Positions 25,997 to 38,280 of a stretch of 64,000 nucleotides of DNA are shown piece by piece. This DNA comes from Singulisphaera sp045290345 (GTDB lineage: Bacteria; Planctomycetota; Planctomycetia; Isosphaerales; Isosphaeraceae): contig NZ_CP155447.1 of the NCBI RefSeq assembly GCF_045290345.1, forward strand, positions 5,828,001 to 5,892,000, in the 5' to 3' direction. The notes under the pieces were generated by a model that was not told where the DNA came from, searched no databases, and saw only the letters and a list, made by a program, of their open reading frames with translations. Position 1 is the first letter of the stretch. The number at the start of each line of letters is the position of its first letter. The position numbers and the translations under genes were made by a program.

Positions 25997-27175
25997 TTAC
26001 CAGTCGCCGACGCTGCCGTCTCGGTAGAAGGACCGAAGGAGGACTTCCTGTTCGAATGGGTGTTTCTTGATCGCTTCCTCGTCGATTTCGACCCCCAGTC
26101 CGGGGAGCGTGTTGGGATAGACGATGCGTCCCTTGGGCTCGATCGTGAAACCCTCGCGGACGACTTCAGAACGCCAGGGGACGTCGTCGAGAACGGCTTC
26201 ACAGATGATGTAGGAAGGCGTGGCAAAGCCGAGTTCGAGCGAGGCGGCGGTGCTGACAGGCCCTTGCGGATTATGCGGGGCGAGGGCGACGCGATACGCC
26301 TCGGCCATCGCGGCGATTCGCCGGGCCTCGGAGAGACCGCCGCAGTGGGTGATGTCGGGTTGGAGGACGCTGCAGGCGCGACGTTCCAGCAGCTCGCGGA
26401 AGGCGTGCTGCGAGACAAGGCGTTCGCCGGTCGCGATCGGGGTCGAGACGGACCGCTGGATGAGCGCGATGTCCTCGATCGTCTCGGGCCAGCAGGGCTC
26501 CTCGAAAAAGTAGAGGCCGAACTGCTCGAGGGCCTTGGCGAAGCGGAGGCCCATTCGGGGGGAAGGGCGGGCGTGGCAATCGACCATGATGTCGATGTCG
26601 TCGCCGACGGCATCGCGCATGGCCTTGACGCAGGCCTCGGCGTATTTCAAAGGGCGGAGCCCTTCGAGAGGCATGGTTTCGGGGACGGCCATCGACTTGA
26701 ATGCGGTGAAACCCTGTTCGACCGCGCGCTGGGCCAGTTCACCGAAGCGGCGGGCATCGGCGGGGTCGGTCTGATAGAAGTCTTCCATTCGACCGCCACC
26801 AAGGTGGCAGTAGAGCCGGATGTAGTCGCGGACGGCCCCTCCCCAGAGCTTGTGGCAGGGAACCCCGTGGATCTTGCCGACGATATCCCAGAGAGCCAGG
26901 TCGATCCCGCTAATCGCGGTCCCGCGCACGATGCCGTTGCCGTGCCAGAAATGCTGGCGATACATCATCTGCCAGAGGTGTTCGACCCGGGTGGGGTCTT
27001 CGCCGATCAGCAGTTGCGAGATGTCCTCGATCGCCCCGACCACTGCGCGGGTATGCCACTCCAGGGTCGCCTCGCCCCAGCCGTGGAGACCGGGTTGGTC
27101 AGTCTGGACCTTGACGAAGATCCAGTTTCGCATCCGCGCATTACAGACAAATGTTTCGATCTTTGTGATCTTCAT
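25997..27175 (-). CDS. dgoD: D-galactonate dehydratase-type enolase-superfamily enzyme
   Basis: 392 residues from the ATG at 27175, which has GAGAGA upstream; a TTG one codon earlier is unlikely. The metal ligands are Asp199, Glu225 and Glu251, and the base candidates are His201 and His301. Their spacing (2, 26, 52 and 102 from the Asp) matches E. coli DgoD (D183, H185, E209, E235, H285). The family dehydrates D-galactonate to 2-keto-3-deoxygalactonate in the cytoplasm. Close relatives act on other sugar acids, so the substrate is likely but not certain. It is the last gene of the leftward LacI-linked cluster, consistent with sugar-acid catabolism. Confidence 0.85.
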   Translation of the reverse strand: MKITKIETFVCNARMRNWIFVKVQTDQPGLHGWGEATLEWHTRAVVGAIEDISQLLIGEDPTRVEHLWQMMYRQHFWHGNGIVRGTAISGIDLALWDIVGKIHGVPCHKLWGGAVRDYIRLYCHLGGGRMEDFYQTDPADARRFGELAQRAVEQGFTAFKSMAVPETMPLEGLRPLKYAEACVKAMRDAVGDDIDIMVDCHARPSPRMGLRFAKALEQFGLYFFEEPCWPETIEDIALIQRSVSTPIATGERLVSQHAFRELLERRACSVLQPDITHCGGLSEARRIAAMAEAYRVALAPHNPQGPVSTAASLELGFATPSYIICEAVLDDVPWRSEVVREGFTIEPKGRIVYPNTLPGLGVEIDEEAIKKHPFEQEVLLRSFYRDGSVGDW

Positions 27176-27210
27176 CAAATCTCTCTTTGATTCGCAAGTC
27201 CCGGAACGGG

Positions 27211-27399
27211 TTACCCCCCAACCCCGTCACGAACGACGACGTGGTCCAGCTCCAGGGTGAATTCGCGATAGGCTTCGAAGACTTCCATGTCATCGTTTTC
27301 GGCCAAGTCATACCAATTCCGCGCGGCCCGGTCCATGCGGTCGACGAGGAAGTCGGATCCCCGACGACCCATGGTGGACGCGACGCCGATGGCGATCAA
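27211..27399 (-). CDS. Small hypothetical protein between ceramidase-like gene and dgoD
   Basis: 62 residues from a TTG at 27399, with GAAGG about ten bases upstream that overlaps the stop codon of the preceding gene, suggesting coupling. An internal ATG at 27372 would give 53 residues but has no ribosome site. The acidic sequence has DFLVDRMDRAARNWYDLAEN and FEAYREFTLELDHVVV, likely helix and strand. No family known. Position in a tight operon supports it being real. Confidence 0.5.
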   Translation of the reverse strand: MIAIGVASTMGRRGSDFLVDRMDRAARNWYDLAENDDMEVFEAYREFTLELDHVVVRDGVGG

Positions 27400-27412
27400 G
27401 CAAGTTCGGCCT

Positions 27413-28858
27413 TCAAGCGGGGAACCACTCGGCGATCCGGGCTGCGATATTGTCGGTCAACGCCTCTAAAGAGCCGGCGGCCAGGACGGCGATCTCGGCC
27501 TGGTAGATTCCGCGACCATAGGCCGACGCCGACGGCAAGTAACCCGGTTGCCAACCGTTGACCAGGGTCAACACCACGATCGGAGCGTGGGGAGCACGGC
27601 GGCGCAGCTCCACCTGCAAGTGTTGGTAGTGTTCAGCCCCCACGGCCAGCCAGACGGCGCCTCCGGTTTTCCAGAGCAAGACGTCGAACGGGAAGTTGGG
27701 GCCGGGAGGGAGGCTGCCGACCCGGACGAGCTGCCGATTCATTCGCTCCACGAACGCCCGGCATTCGGCGGCCCGGGCTCGATCGCCACGGCCCATTGCG
27801 TCTTGCTCTTCGCGTTCCCAACGGGCGCGGTCCTGGCGGGTCGACTCGGCCGTGGGGAGGTCGGGGCGGAAGGGGAGGTTGACAGTCCAGCGCTTCAGGT
27901 CCCAGGCTTCCAGGTCGCGGAGTTGATCGGCCTCAAGGGGAACGTGACGCCAGGTACCGATGACCGCCCCCGACTCGACCGGCCCTGCGTACTCGAACCG
28001 GGTCCGCGGCGGCGGCATCCCTTCGAGAGCCGAAAGTGCGGCGTAACCGAGTTGCCGGCCATTGCGATCGGCGACGGCCAGGTCCCCGACGAAGCCTTCA
28101 CGGGGCCCGAGTTCCCCCGATGCCCCCTGCAAGAAGAGACAAGGAACGCCGGTGGCTTGTTCGACGACCTCGCGCATCGCCCCCGGGAAATCGGGGCTGA
28201 TGAGCGTATTATCCCAGGCCAGGGTGGTCGGGTGGCAAGCGTAGTTGACCATCGTCGCGAGCGTGCGGCCCGCTGCGTTCGTGGCCCGGACGACAACGAC
28301 GGTGTCGTCCGCGGGGCCATCGGGATTGAACCCGCAGACGAATCGCCCGCCCGCCTCATCGAAGCCGTCGCGATGGGCGGCAAGGTTGCAGCGGCCCAGC
28401 GCATAGCCCAGCGTGGCCGGTTCCGCTTGCGCCTGGGCGTCGGCGACGAGGACCGCCAATCGTTCCGCAAGCTCGGCCAGATAGGGAGCAATCAGGTCGC
28501 CTCCGGGGCGATCCGCGCGTCCAGTGTCCATCAAGCCGGACGCATGCGTGTGCGAGAAGGCAACGAGCAGTTGCTCCCGCGCGATCCCGGATTTCGCCGC
28601 GACGACGTCGAGGACTTTCTGGGCCTCGAGGTCCCAGAGAAGGCAATGGTCGAGCGCCACCACCACGACGCCCTCCGACAGGCCGTTCGGCGGGGCGATG
28701 AAGGCCGCGGTGGCCGTGAGCGGCCGATGCACCCCGGTCGAGCGTTCATGGGAGGCGGCGCCCCACATCCGGTGGTAGATCCCCACCGGGGGGGTGACGT
28801 CGCCTCGGGCCACGCCGAACGAACAAAGGCTTTGCGGAGTTTCCAAGGGAGTCGGCAT
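27413..28858 (-). CDS. Ceramidase-like (PF04734-type) hydrolase in sugar-acid operon
   Basis: 481 residues, no signal peptide (MPTPLETPQSLCSFGVARGD), so probably cytoplasmic, unlike the homologue at 1289. Family markers are GVARGDVTPPVG, FSHTHASG (metal-site His), NYACHPTTL and LQGASGELGP. The last aligns with the GDVSPN motif of ceramidases, but its Ser position reads Gly, so amide hydrolysis of ceramide is unlikely. It sits 16 bases after the MFS gene and 13 bases before the next small ORF, within an operon for sugar acids. A lactonase or deacylase on a sugar derivative is conceivable; no direct evidence. Confidence 0.8.
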   Translation of the reverse strand: MPTPLETPQSLCSFGVARGDVTPPVGIYHRMWGAASHERSTGVHRPLTATAAFIAPPNGLSEGVVVVALDHCLLWDLEAQKVLDVVAAKSGIAREQLLVAFSHTHASGLMDTGRADRPGGDLIAPYLAELAERLAVLVADAQAQAEPATLGYALGRCNLAAHRDGFDEAGGRFVCGFNPDGPADDTVVVVRATNAAGRTLATMVNYACHPTTLAWDNTLISPDFPGAMREVVEQATGVPCLFLQGASGELGPREGFVGDLAVADRNGRQLGYAALSALEGMPPPRTRFEYAGPVESGAVIGTWRHVPLEADQLRDLEAWDLKRWTVNLPFRPDLPTAESTRQDRARWEREEQDAMGRGDRARAAECRAFVERMNRQLVRVGSLPPGPNFPFDVLLWKTGGAVWLAVGAEHYQHLQVELRRRAPHAPIVVLTLVNGWQPGYLPSASAYGRGIYQAEIAVLAAGSLEALTDNIAARIAEWFPA

Positions 28859-28874
28859 TGATCAGTCCGTGGAA

Positions 28875-30218
28875 TCAGATGGTGTCGCGGTCGGCGTCGA
28901 AGATAAGCCAGCACGCCCCGGCCACGATATGGATGGCGGCGAAGAAAGTGAGCACGGCATCCCAAGACCCCGTGATCACGACGAGCTTCGGAACAATGAT
29001 CGGGAAGAGGATCGACCCCACGGCCCCGGACGTGTTCATGATCCCGAAGACTTGCGGGGTATTGCGGCCCCCCAGATCCATCGTCAGCGCGTAGGCGCAG
29101 GGACCGGCCAGCGCCGCGGCGAACGCCCCGACGCTCAGGACGAGCACAGCCAATCGGGCGTCGGCGATCGGATAAGCCAGACCAATCAACAGGGTTGCCA
29201 AGAACATGCTCGCCACGGAAACCCCCTGGCGGGCAAGCCGAAGACTCCCGGTTCTCGCCAGGACCCGATCCGAAAGCCAACCGCCGGCCAGGCAGCCGAG
29301 CATGGTCGTCCAGTGCGGTAGGCTGGTGAGCAGGCCTGCCTCCCACACCCCAACGCCCCTGGTTTCATGCAAATAGGTCGGAAACCAACTCAGATAAAAG
29401 ATGGCCGCGGCCGCGCGAAAGAACTGCTGCAAGACCAGGCCGAGGACCGCCCGATTGGTCAAGAGAACACGCCAGGCGATTGGACCAACGGCCTGGTGGT
29501 CCTCTTTTTTCGCCCCTTCGGAAATCAAGGCAAGCTCCGCCGCGTTGACCGAGGGGTGTTCGCGGGGGGTGTTGCGGAACCAGAGGGCGAAACCGAGCGC
29601 CCAGATCAGGCCGGGCACGGCGTAGAGCAAGAACATCCAACGCCAGGAAACATAAACCAGGATATACCCGGTCAGGGCGGCTCCGATGCCCCCTCCGACG
29701 CCCATGAAACTGGCCAGGACCCCGCTGACCCAGGCGCGTCGCGAGACCGGATACCAGCGACTCAGCACGCCCGTGGAGGAGGGAAAAATCCCTGCTTCAG
29801 CGGCCCCCATCGAGAAGCGGGCCACCAGCAGCAAGACGACTCCGTGCGTGGCGCCACAGAGCCCGGTGGCCAGCGACCAGGCCGCGGAGAAAACGGGGAG
29901 GGCCCGCCGAGAACCCCAAGCATGGTCCAACCCGGCGGCGGGCACCTGGAAGAGCGCATAGGCCAGGAAAAAGGCGCTCATCACCAGCCCCATCTGCGAC
30001 TCGGACAACCCGAGGTCTGCGCGGATGAGCTTCTCAGCCACACTCAGGCAGCCGCGATCGATATAGGCAATCGTCGTGGCGACGCAGAGCCAGATCAGGA
30101 CGAGATGCCGAACCCGTGATGCACTGGCATCATCAGGCCGATCGTGGAGAAGCGAGGCCTCTTCCGTTGCGATGGGGGCGACACCGGTCGCCCCATTCCA
30201 ATTTGCGTCTTGCTCCAA
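28875..30218 (-). CDS. MFS transporter, anion:cation symporter-like (DgoT/hexuronate type)
   Basis: 447 residues from a TTG at 30218, behind AGGGGG. The frame is open further upstream, but that part overlaps the DUF1501 gene and is its out-of-frame shadow. About 12 transmembrane helices are seen. The TIAYIDRGCLSVAEKLIRADLGLSESQMG start, GAAEAGIFPSSTGVLSRWYP and RNTPREHP are typical of the anion:cation symporter family, which includes galactonate and hexuronate proton symporters. It should import the substrate handled by the dehydratase in the same operon. The next gene starts 16 bases on. Confidence 0.88.
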   Translation of the reverse strand: MEQDANWNGATGVAPIATEEASLLHDRPDDASASRVRHLVLIWLCVATTIAYIDRGCLSVAEKLIRADLGLSESQMGLVMSAFFLAYALFQVPAAGLDHAWGSRRALPVFSAAWSLATGLCGATHGVVLLLVARFSMGAAEAGIFPSSTGVLSRWYPVSRRAWVSGVLASFMGVGGGIGAALTGYILVYVSWRWMFLLYAVPGLIWALGFALWFRNTPREHPSVNAAELALISEGAKKEDHQAVGPIAWRVLLTNRAVLGLVLQQFFRAAAAIFYLSWFPTYLHETRGVGVWEAGLLTSLPHWTTMLGCLAGGWLSDRVLARTGSLRLARQGVSVASMFLATLLIGLAYPIADARLAVLVLSVGAFAAALAGPCAYALTMDLGGRNTPQVFGIMNTSGAVGSILFPIIVPKLVVITGSWDAVLTFFAAIHIVAGACWLIFDADRDTI

Positions 30219-30246
30219 ACCAACCCCCTGTCTCGATGGCCGCGGA

Positions 30247-31722
30247 TTACGCCAAGATTTCGCGAATCGGCATCCCGTGGTCGATCTCCAGTCGCTTGCG
30301 CCCGGGGATCTCCAGTTTGCGGCTGTCCAGGCCCAGCAAGTGAAGGATGGTCGCGTGGACGTCAGTGACGTAGTGGCGATTTTCTTCCGCGTGGAAGCCG
30401 ATCTCGTCGGTCGCGCCGTGGACCACGCCCCCTTTGATACCGCCGCCGGCCATCCAGACGGAGAAGCCATAGATATGGTGGTCGCGGCCGTCGCTCCCCT
30501 GCGAACCGGGGGTCCGGCCGAACTCGGTGCCAAAGACCACGATGGTCTCGTCGAGCAACCCGCGGCGTTTCAGGTCGGTGAGGAGGCCGGCGATCGGCTT
30601 GTCGATCCGCTGGCAGTTCGCGGTGTGGTTGGCCTTCAGACCACCGTGAGCGTCCCAGGCCCCTGCCCCGCCGCCGCCGTCCTGCACCTGGACAAACCGG
30701 ACGCCTCGCTCAACCAGGCGCCGACAGGCCAGCATCTGTGCCCCGAAGTCTTTCGTCTTCGGGTCGTCGAGGCCATAGAGTTGTTGGGTCTCCGCGGTCT
30801 CGCCGCGGAAGTCGATCACCTCGGGCAGCGATCCTTGCATCCGATAGGCGAGTTCATAGGCCTTGATCCGAGCGGTCAGAGTCGGATCGTCGGGATACTC
30901 CACGGCACGGAGCCGATCGAGGCGATCGACCAACCCGAAGCCAAGGCGCTGCTCGGCGTCGGCAATGTCCATCTCGGGGCGGCCGTAATCGAGCGGGTTG
31001 GCGGGATCGATCCGGATCGGGATCGCGTCGTGTGCCGGCCCGAGGTAGTGGCCGTCGCTCTTGTTCCAGTATTCCCGGACACCCATCGAAATATACTGGG
31101 GCAAATTGTCGTTGAGCGAGCCGAGGCCGTAGTGCGCCCAGGCGCCGAGGTTCGGGAACTCGCCGTCGAGCATGTGACGGCCCGAGTGGAATTGCGTCTG
31201 GGCGCCGTGGTTGTTGTCCGTCGTGTACATCGAGCGAACGACGGCAATATCGTCGATGCAGCCGCCGATGTGGGGGAGCCAGTCGCTGACCTCGATCCCG
31301 CTCTGGCCGTACTTCTTGAAGCCGATCTGGAGCGGATAAAGCTTCGTGCGCGACTGGCCGTTGGCATCATTCACGACCACGACGCGGGCCAGGGCGAGCT
31401 TCTTCGGGTCCTGCGTCCCCTGGTAAGGAGTCTCCGCGATGGTCTTGCCCGCGTATTTGTTCAATTCGGGCTTCGGGTCAAAGGTCTCCATGTGGCTGAC
31501 GCCGCCATTCATGAAGAGCCAGATGACCGACTTGGCCTTGGCCGGGAAGTGAGGACGACCGGTGGGGGGCGTCCAGACTCCGTCGGAGCCGCGGACAACC
31601 CCGTCGCGCTGAAGCATTGCTCCCAGGGCGAGGCCGGTGAACCCCATTCCCATGTCGGCGAGGAAACGGCGACGGTGGACCCCGGGGCAGGAGCCTCCGC
31701 CTGGATGATTCGGGTTTGGCAT
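30247..31722 (-). CDS. DUF1501 exported protein
   Basis: 491 residues from the ATG at 31722 (MPNPNHPGG). HRRRFLADMGMGFTGLALG is a twin-arginine-like signal typical for DUF1501. The body has KSVIWLFMNGGVSHMETFDPKPELNKY, which opens the sulfatase/phosphatase-like fold, and TIVVFGTEFGRTP near the end. Function of the family is not established. In planctomycetes it is almost always encoded next to a PSD1-type cytochrome protein, as here: it starts 17 bases after that gene ends. The truncated 3' end of a paralogue lies at 38281-38462. Confidence 0.93.
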   Translation of the reverse strand: MPNPNHPGGGSCPGVHRRRFLADMGMGFTGLALGAMLQRDGVVRGSDGVWTPPTGRPHFPAKAKSVIWLFMNGGVSHMETFDPKPELNKYAGKTIAETPYQGTQDPKKLALARVVVVNDANGQSRTKLYPLQIGFKKYGQSGIEVSDWLPHIGGCIDDIAVVRSMYTTDNNHGAQTQFHSGRHMLDGEFPNLGAWAHYGLGSLNDNLPQYISMGVREYWNKSDGHYLGPAHDAIPIRIDPANPLDYGRPEMDIADAEQRLGFGLVDRLDRLRAVEYPDDPTLTARIKAYELAYRMQGSLPEVIDFRGETAETQQLYGLDDPKTKDFGAQMLACRRLVERGVRFVQVQDGGGGAGAWDAHGGLKANHTANCQRIDKPIAGLLTDLKRRGLLDETIVVFGTEFGRTPGSQGSDGRDHHIYGFSVWMAGGGIKGGVVHGATDEIGFHAEENRHYVTDVHATILHLLGLDSRKLEIPGRKRLEIDHGMPIREILA

Positions 31723-31739
31723 GGGTCGATCGTCCGTTC

Positions 31740-35012
<3,273 letters not shown>

Positions 35013-35220
35013 CCCGGTGAATCTCCATCTTTTCCCGCCAACCGATGCGATGGGCAGTGTGGCCGAGCGCCCGGGGAGTTGGGGATCTCCGCGAAAGAAC
35101 GGCCGTAACCAGAATATCTTATCGACAAGGCCAAGTCGTCGTCGAAAGCGACGGCGATGACGACCACCCAGAACAAGGCCGCACCAGGGCGAAACCGTCT
35201 TCCGGGTGGCTTGGGGGGGG

Positions 35221-36144
35221 TCAGTAGGCGTCGGCGCTAATAATCTCGCCCCCTTTGGTGGTGCTGACGCTCATCCAGGTCACGGCATTGATCGTGTTCT
35301 TGATGAATTTCACACTGCCATCACCGAAGAGGGTATTCACGCCACCGGGGTGCCGTCCGCGCGAGGCAAACATGCGGGGCTGGGCGCTGGAATCGGGGAA
35401 TATGCAAGGGGGATTGCGAAGATAACCGCTCTTGCAATAGTCCGACGTATAGATGACGTCCGGGGCCGTGCTATTGGGGGGAAGATAGGTCGAGAAGCCC
35501 GCGGCATCCCCCCACCAGGTGAACCCGCGAAGATCGGTCCCCTGCCCGATAATCACCTCCGAGGCAAGGAGAGTGTTGCTCAACCCATCGGGAATGTCGG
35601 CAAAACCATACACACCAGGCCTGCTATAGATGTTCATAAAGGGAGCACCGCCATGCCGGACCCCGTTCAGAACCGCCTGCTGCTCCATCGCCGTGTTGCC
35701 GTAGTTGACCGCATAGCTGTGTGACGTGACGCCGAAGGTCGGCGCGTTCGGCGTGTCACTCGGGCAGGTCAACGTACCGACCCTGCGATTGGTGACCGTG
35801 GTCTGGATGGCCCCGAAATAGTAAGTGGCCTGGCCGACGTTGTAACTCGGGGAAAACGAGAAATTATAGCTATTCTGAAGACCTTGCTGCTCGAGATAGG
35901 GGAGCACGAAGACCACCCAAGACCCCCAGCAACAGTCACTCTTGCCGGGAGGCAGCGAGTTGACCGTGGAGTGATAGTTGTGCATCGCGATCCCAACCTG
36001 CTTCATGTTGTTGATGCATTGGGCGCGTCTCGCGGCCTCGCGTGCCGCCTGCACGGCAGGGAGCAACAGCGCGATCAGAACGGCGATGATGGCGATGACG
36101 ACCAGCAGTTCGATCAGCGTGAACCCACGACACCTGCGTTCCAT
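35221..36144 (-). CDS. DUF1559 protein with type II pseudopilin N-terminus (copy A)
   Basis: 307 residues. RGFTLIELLVVIAIIAVLIALLLPAVQ is a class III prepilin signal, cut by prepilin peptidase before Phe and packed by the following helix. DUF1559 fills the rest, with QCINNMKQVGIAMHNYHST, DIPDGLSNTLLASEVI and HPGGVNTLFGDGSVKFI. The CCWGSW segment is shared with the copy at 39523 but not with the one at 61936. The family is massively expanded in planctomycetes and of unknown function. The ATG at 36144 follows AGAGGGA. It lies 46 bases after the lipoprotein gene. Confidence 0.93.
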   Translation of the reverse strand: MERRCRGFTLIELLVVIAIIAVLIALLLPAVQAAREAARRAQCINNMKQVGIAMHNYHSTVNSLPPGKSDCCWGSWVVFVLPYLEQQGLQNSYNFSFSPSYNVGQATYYFGAIQTTVTNRRVGTLTCPSDTPNAPTFGVTSHSYAVNYGNTAMEQQAVLNGVRHGGAPFMNIYSRPGVYGFADIPDGLSNTLLASEVIIGQGTDLRGFTWWGDAAGFSTYLPPNSTAPDVIYTSDYCKSGYLRNPPCIFPDSSAQPRMFASRGRHPGGVNTLFGDGSVKFIKNTINAVTWMSVSTTKGGEIISADAY

Positions 36145-36190
36145 GATCGGATCCCTCTCATGACTGCATGATTGTGGCTTTTCTGTGCAC

Positions 36191-36628
36191 TCACTTCTTC
36201 AGGTCAAAATTGAAACGATTCGGTTGACCGGCCTTGACCTCGGCGTTCAGTGTGCTCGAGGCGTTGTACTTCGCGGGAATGAGGTCCGGGGGAGACGGTG
36301 GGGTCTTGCCCGGGCCGCTATCGGACGGCGCGGCCGTAGACTTCGGGGGGCTGGTAATGATCACCCGATACCCGCCCGCGACCGGCCCCTCGTGGCGAGG
36401 GATGGAATACTCGCCGTCTTTGATCGCCGCGCTGGCGAAGGTCCCCTGATTAGTCTCGGGCCGGAACTGGATCATCCCTTGCAAGAGCGGCTCCCCTTGG
36501 AGGATGACATTCCCCGAGATCTCCTGGCGCGGCAGGTCATCGTCAGCACCGCCGCAGCCCCCGAACAGGGCGAGAACGACGATCCCAGACGACAGTCGCT
36601 GGCAAGTGGCGCCGAGCGAGGAGCCCAT
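36191..36628 (-). CDS. Lipoprotein with transthyretin-like fold
   Basis: 145 residues from the ATG at 36628 (GGAGG eight bases upstream). The signal ends in LALFGGC, a lipobox, so the mature protein is lipid-anchored at Cys. The mature domain, ISGNVILQGEPLLQGMIQF, DGEYSIPRHEGPVAGGYRVIITSP and GQPNRFNFDLKK, resembles the short beta-sandwich lipoproteins that accompany DUF1559 genes in planctomycetes. It is the first gene of the leftward cluster, about 300 bases downstream of the proposed operator. In the second copy of the module this gene is missing. Confidence 0.87.
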   Translation of the reverse strand: MGSSLGATCQRLSSGIVVLALFGGCGGADDDLPRQEISGNVILQGEPLLQGMIQFRPETNQGTFASAAIKDGEYSIPRHEGPVAGGYRVIITSPPKSTAAPSDSGPGKTPPSPPDLIPAKYNASSTLNAEVKAGQPNRFNFDLKK

Positions 36629-36934
36629 GCGAATCCGCCTCCGAGTTAAAGTGTTCAGGCCGCAAACCGACGGGGTTTTTGGCCGCGAACTCAGCCAAAT
36701 CGATTCGGCATCCGCCGACTTCGAGGTACGGAATGAAGGAATCACTACCGTCAAGTGACGACGGACTCCCGAGGAGGCCACCCACGGTCTGCCTCGAGAT
36801 CACTGCCCGGCACGAAGAAACACCGGAAGAGTCACGGGCTTGAGTCCTACGCCCGTAAGAAGGTGGGAGACGCAAGGTTCCTCTCGAGAAACGACACCGT
36901 GAAAGCCAGTCGCCGATGGACTTTTTTGCCCGCA

Positions 36935-36948
36935 CTTTATCGTTAAAG
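36935..36948. promoter_or_regulatory. Candidate LacI operator, copy A
   Basis: CTTTATCGTTAAAG is a near-perfect palindrome with a central CG, the form LacI-family regulators favour. It lies between the end of the LacI gene and the lipoprotein start, in sequence conserved with the second module at 41262. Confidence 0.55.
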
Positions 36949-37085
36949 AGAAATTAAGAGACGAACCAAGGGCCGTCAAGTTCTCTATCGCAAGATTTGT
37001 CGATTTTTTCTTCGCGAGTCCGAACTCGAGGAGGAGTGCTCACGAGGGGTGCGAACGGCAAAGGCTGCATCATGACAGTGGGAGA

Positions 37086-38099
37086 TCAAGCACTGCAGCG
37101 GCGGATCAGCTTCGTGGGGAAGACAACCTCGGGGGTGTCGAACTTGCCGTTTTTGATGTAAGTGAGGAGAAGTTCGGCGGCGCGTCCTCCCATCTCGACA
37201 CCGGGCAAGGCCACAGTCGTGAGAGGGGGATCGACGTACTGAGCGAAGTCAAAGTCGTCGAAGCCGATGATGGCCAGACTGGTGGGGACTTTGCGGCCGA
37301 GTTGCTTGGCGGCCTGGATCGCGCCGACGGCAAGCACGTCGTTGGCGCACAGGATGGCGGTAACGGTGGGATCATCGCGGAGAACGGCTTCCATCCGGCT
37401 GCGAGCCCCCTCGACGGTCTCACGCTCGACTTCCCAGACCTTGCTCCAACAGCCCCCGCCCGCCTGAATCGCCTCTTCGTAACCGGCGATACGCTTCTCA
37501 ACGGCCGGCCAGAGGCGGTCGGTCGCGAGAAACCCAATCCGCTGATTGCCTTTGGACTGGAGGAAGGCGACGGCGGCGGCGGCTCCCCCCCGGTCGTCGG
37601 CCAGAACACAGGCGGCAGTGGGCGCCTCCGCACGGTCCTCGATGAGGACGAACGGGTAACCGGTGCTCTCCAACTCCTCAATGTGCTCCGCCCGCCGATC
37701 CGGCGAACCGGAGAGGTGGACGACCGCGCCGTCGAACCGGCGCTGACGCACAAGTCGTCGAAACACACCGGCGGCTTGATCAGGATGAAATCCCTGGACC
37801 AGGAGCCCATAATCCTCCTGCCGGAGGGTATCCACCATTCCGCTCAGGATGGCGACGTGGAACGGGTCGGAGAGAAAGCGGACCGCCGGATCGATGGTGA
37901 GAAAGGCCATGGTCTTGGTATATTGCAGCCGCAAGCCCCGCGCCTGCACATTGGGCTGATAGTTCAGATCGCGGATCGCTTGTATGATGCGTTGACGGGT
38001 CTCCTCCCGCAACTGCGAGGTCCGACCATTCACGACGTTCGACACGCTCTGGAGCGAGACTCCCGCCTGTTTCGCCACGTCACGCATGGTCACGCTCAT
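37086..38099 (-). CDS. LacI-family transcriptional regulator (copy A)
   Basis: 337 residues from the ATG at 38099, which has AAGGTG nine bases upstream; a GTG at 38111 overlaps that site and is rejected. The helix-turn-helix is TMRDVAKQAGVSLQSVSNVVNGRTSQLREETRQRI, followed by the LNYQPNVQARGLR hinge helix. A periplasmic-binding-protein-like sensor domain (about 60-337) carries FLTIDPAVRFLSDPFH, VAILCANDVLAVGA-type and IIGFDDFDFAQYVDPPLTTV motifs. The effector is probably a sugar or sugar acid. A closely similar paralogue of equal length lies at 41400. It is encoded upstream of, and on the same strand as, the cluster it likely controls. Confidence 0.93.
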   Translation of the reverse strand: MSVTMRDVAKQAGVSLQSVSNVVNGRTSQLREETRQRIIQAIRDLNYQPNVQARGLRLQYTKTMAFLTIDPAVRFLSDPFHVAILSGMVDTLRQEDYGLLVQGFHPDQAAGVFRRLVRQRRFDGAVVHLSGSPDRRAEHIEELESTGYPFVLIEDRAEAPTAACVLADDRGGAAAAVAFLQSKGNQRIGFLATDRLWPAVEKRIAGYEEAIQAGGGCWSKVWEVERETVEGARSRMEAVLRDDPTVTAILCANDVLAVGAIQAAKQLGRKVPTSLAIIGFDDFDFAQYVDPPLTTVALPGVEMGGRAAELLLTYIKNGKFDTPEVVFPTKLIRRCSA

Positions 38100-38280
38100 G
38101 GAAAATCGCACCTTGCCATTGGGCCGAGGACTACTTCTGAGGTTTCAGCCCGGCGGGGCGTGTCTGAACCAGCCTGAGGCAAGACCACCTTACATTACCA
38201 TGCCAGCATTTTCCAAATCTAAAAAGGCAGCCGAGGCCGGGCGATGAGCCTGGGATGATTCCTCCTGTTGGCATGATTCG

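Noticed and set aside
30219..30533. N-terminal extension of the MFS transporter
   Set aside because: This part overlaps the DUF1501 gene in another frame and has shadow composition.
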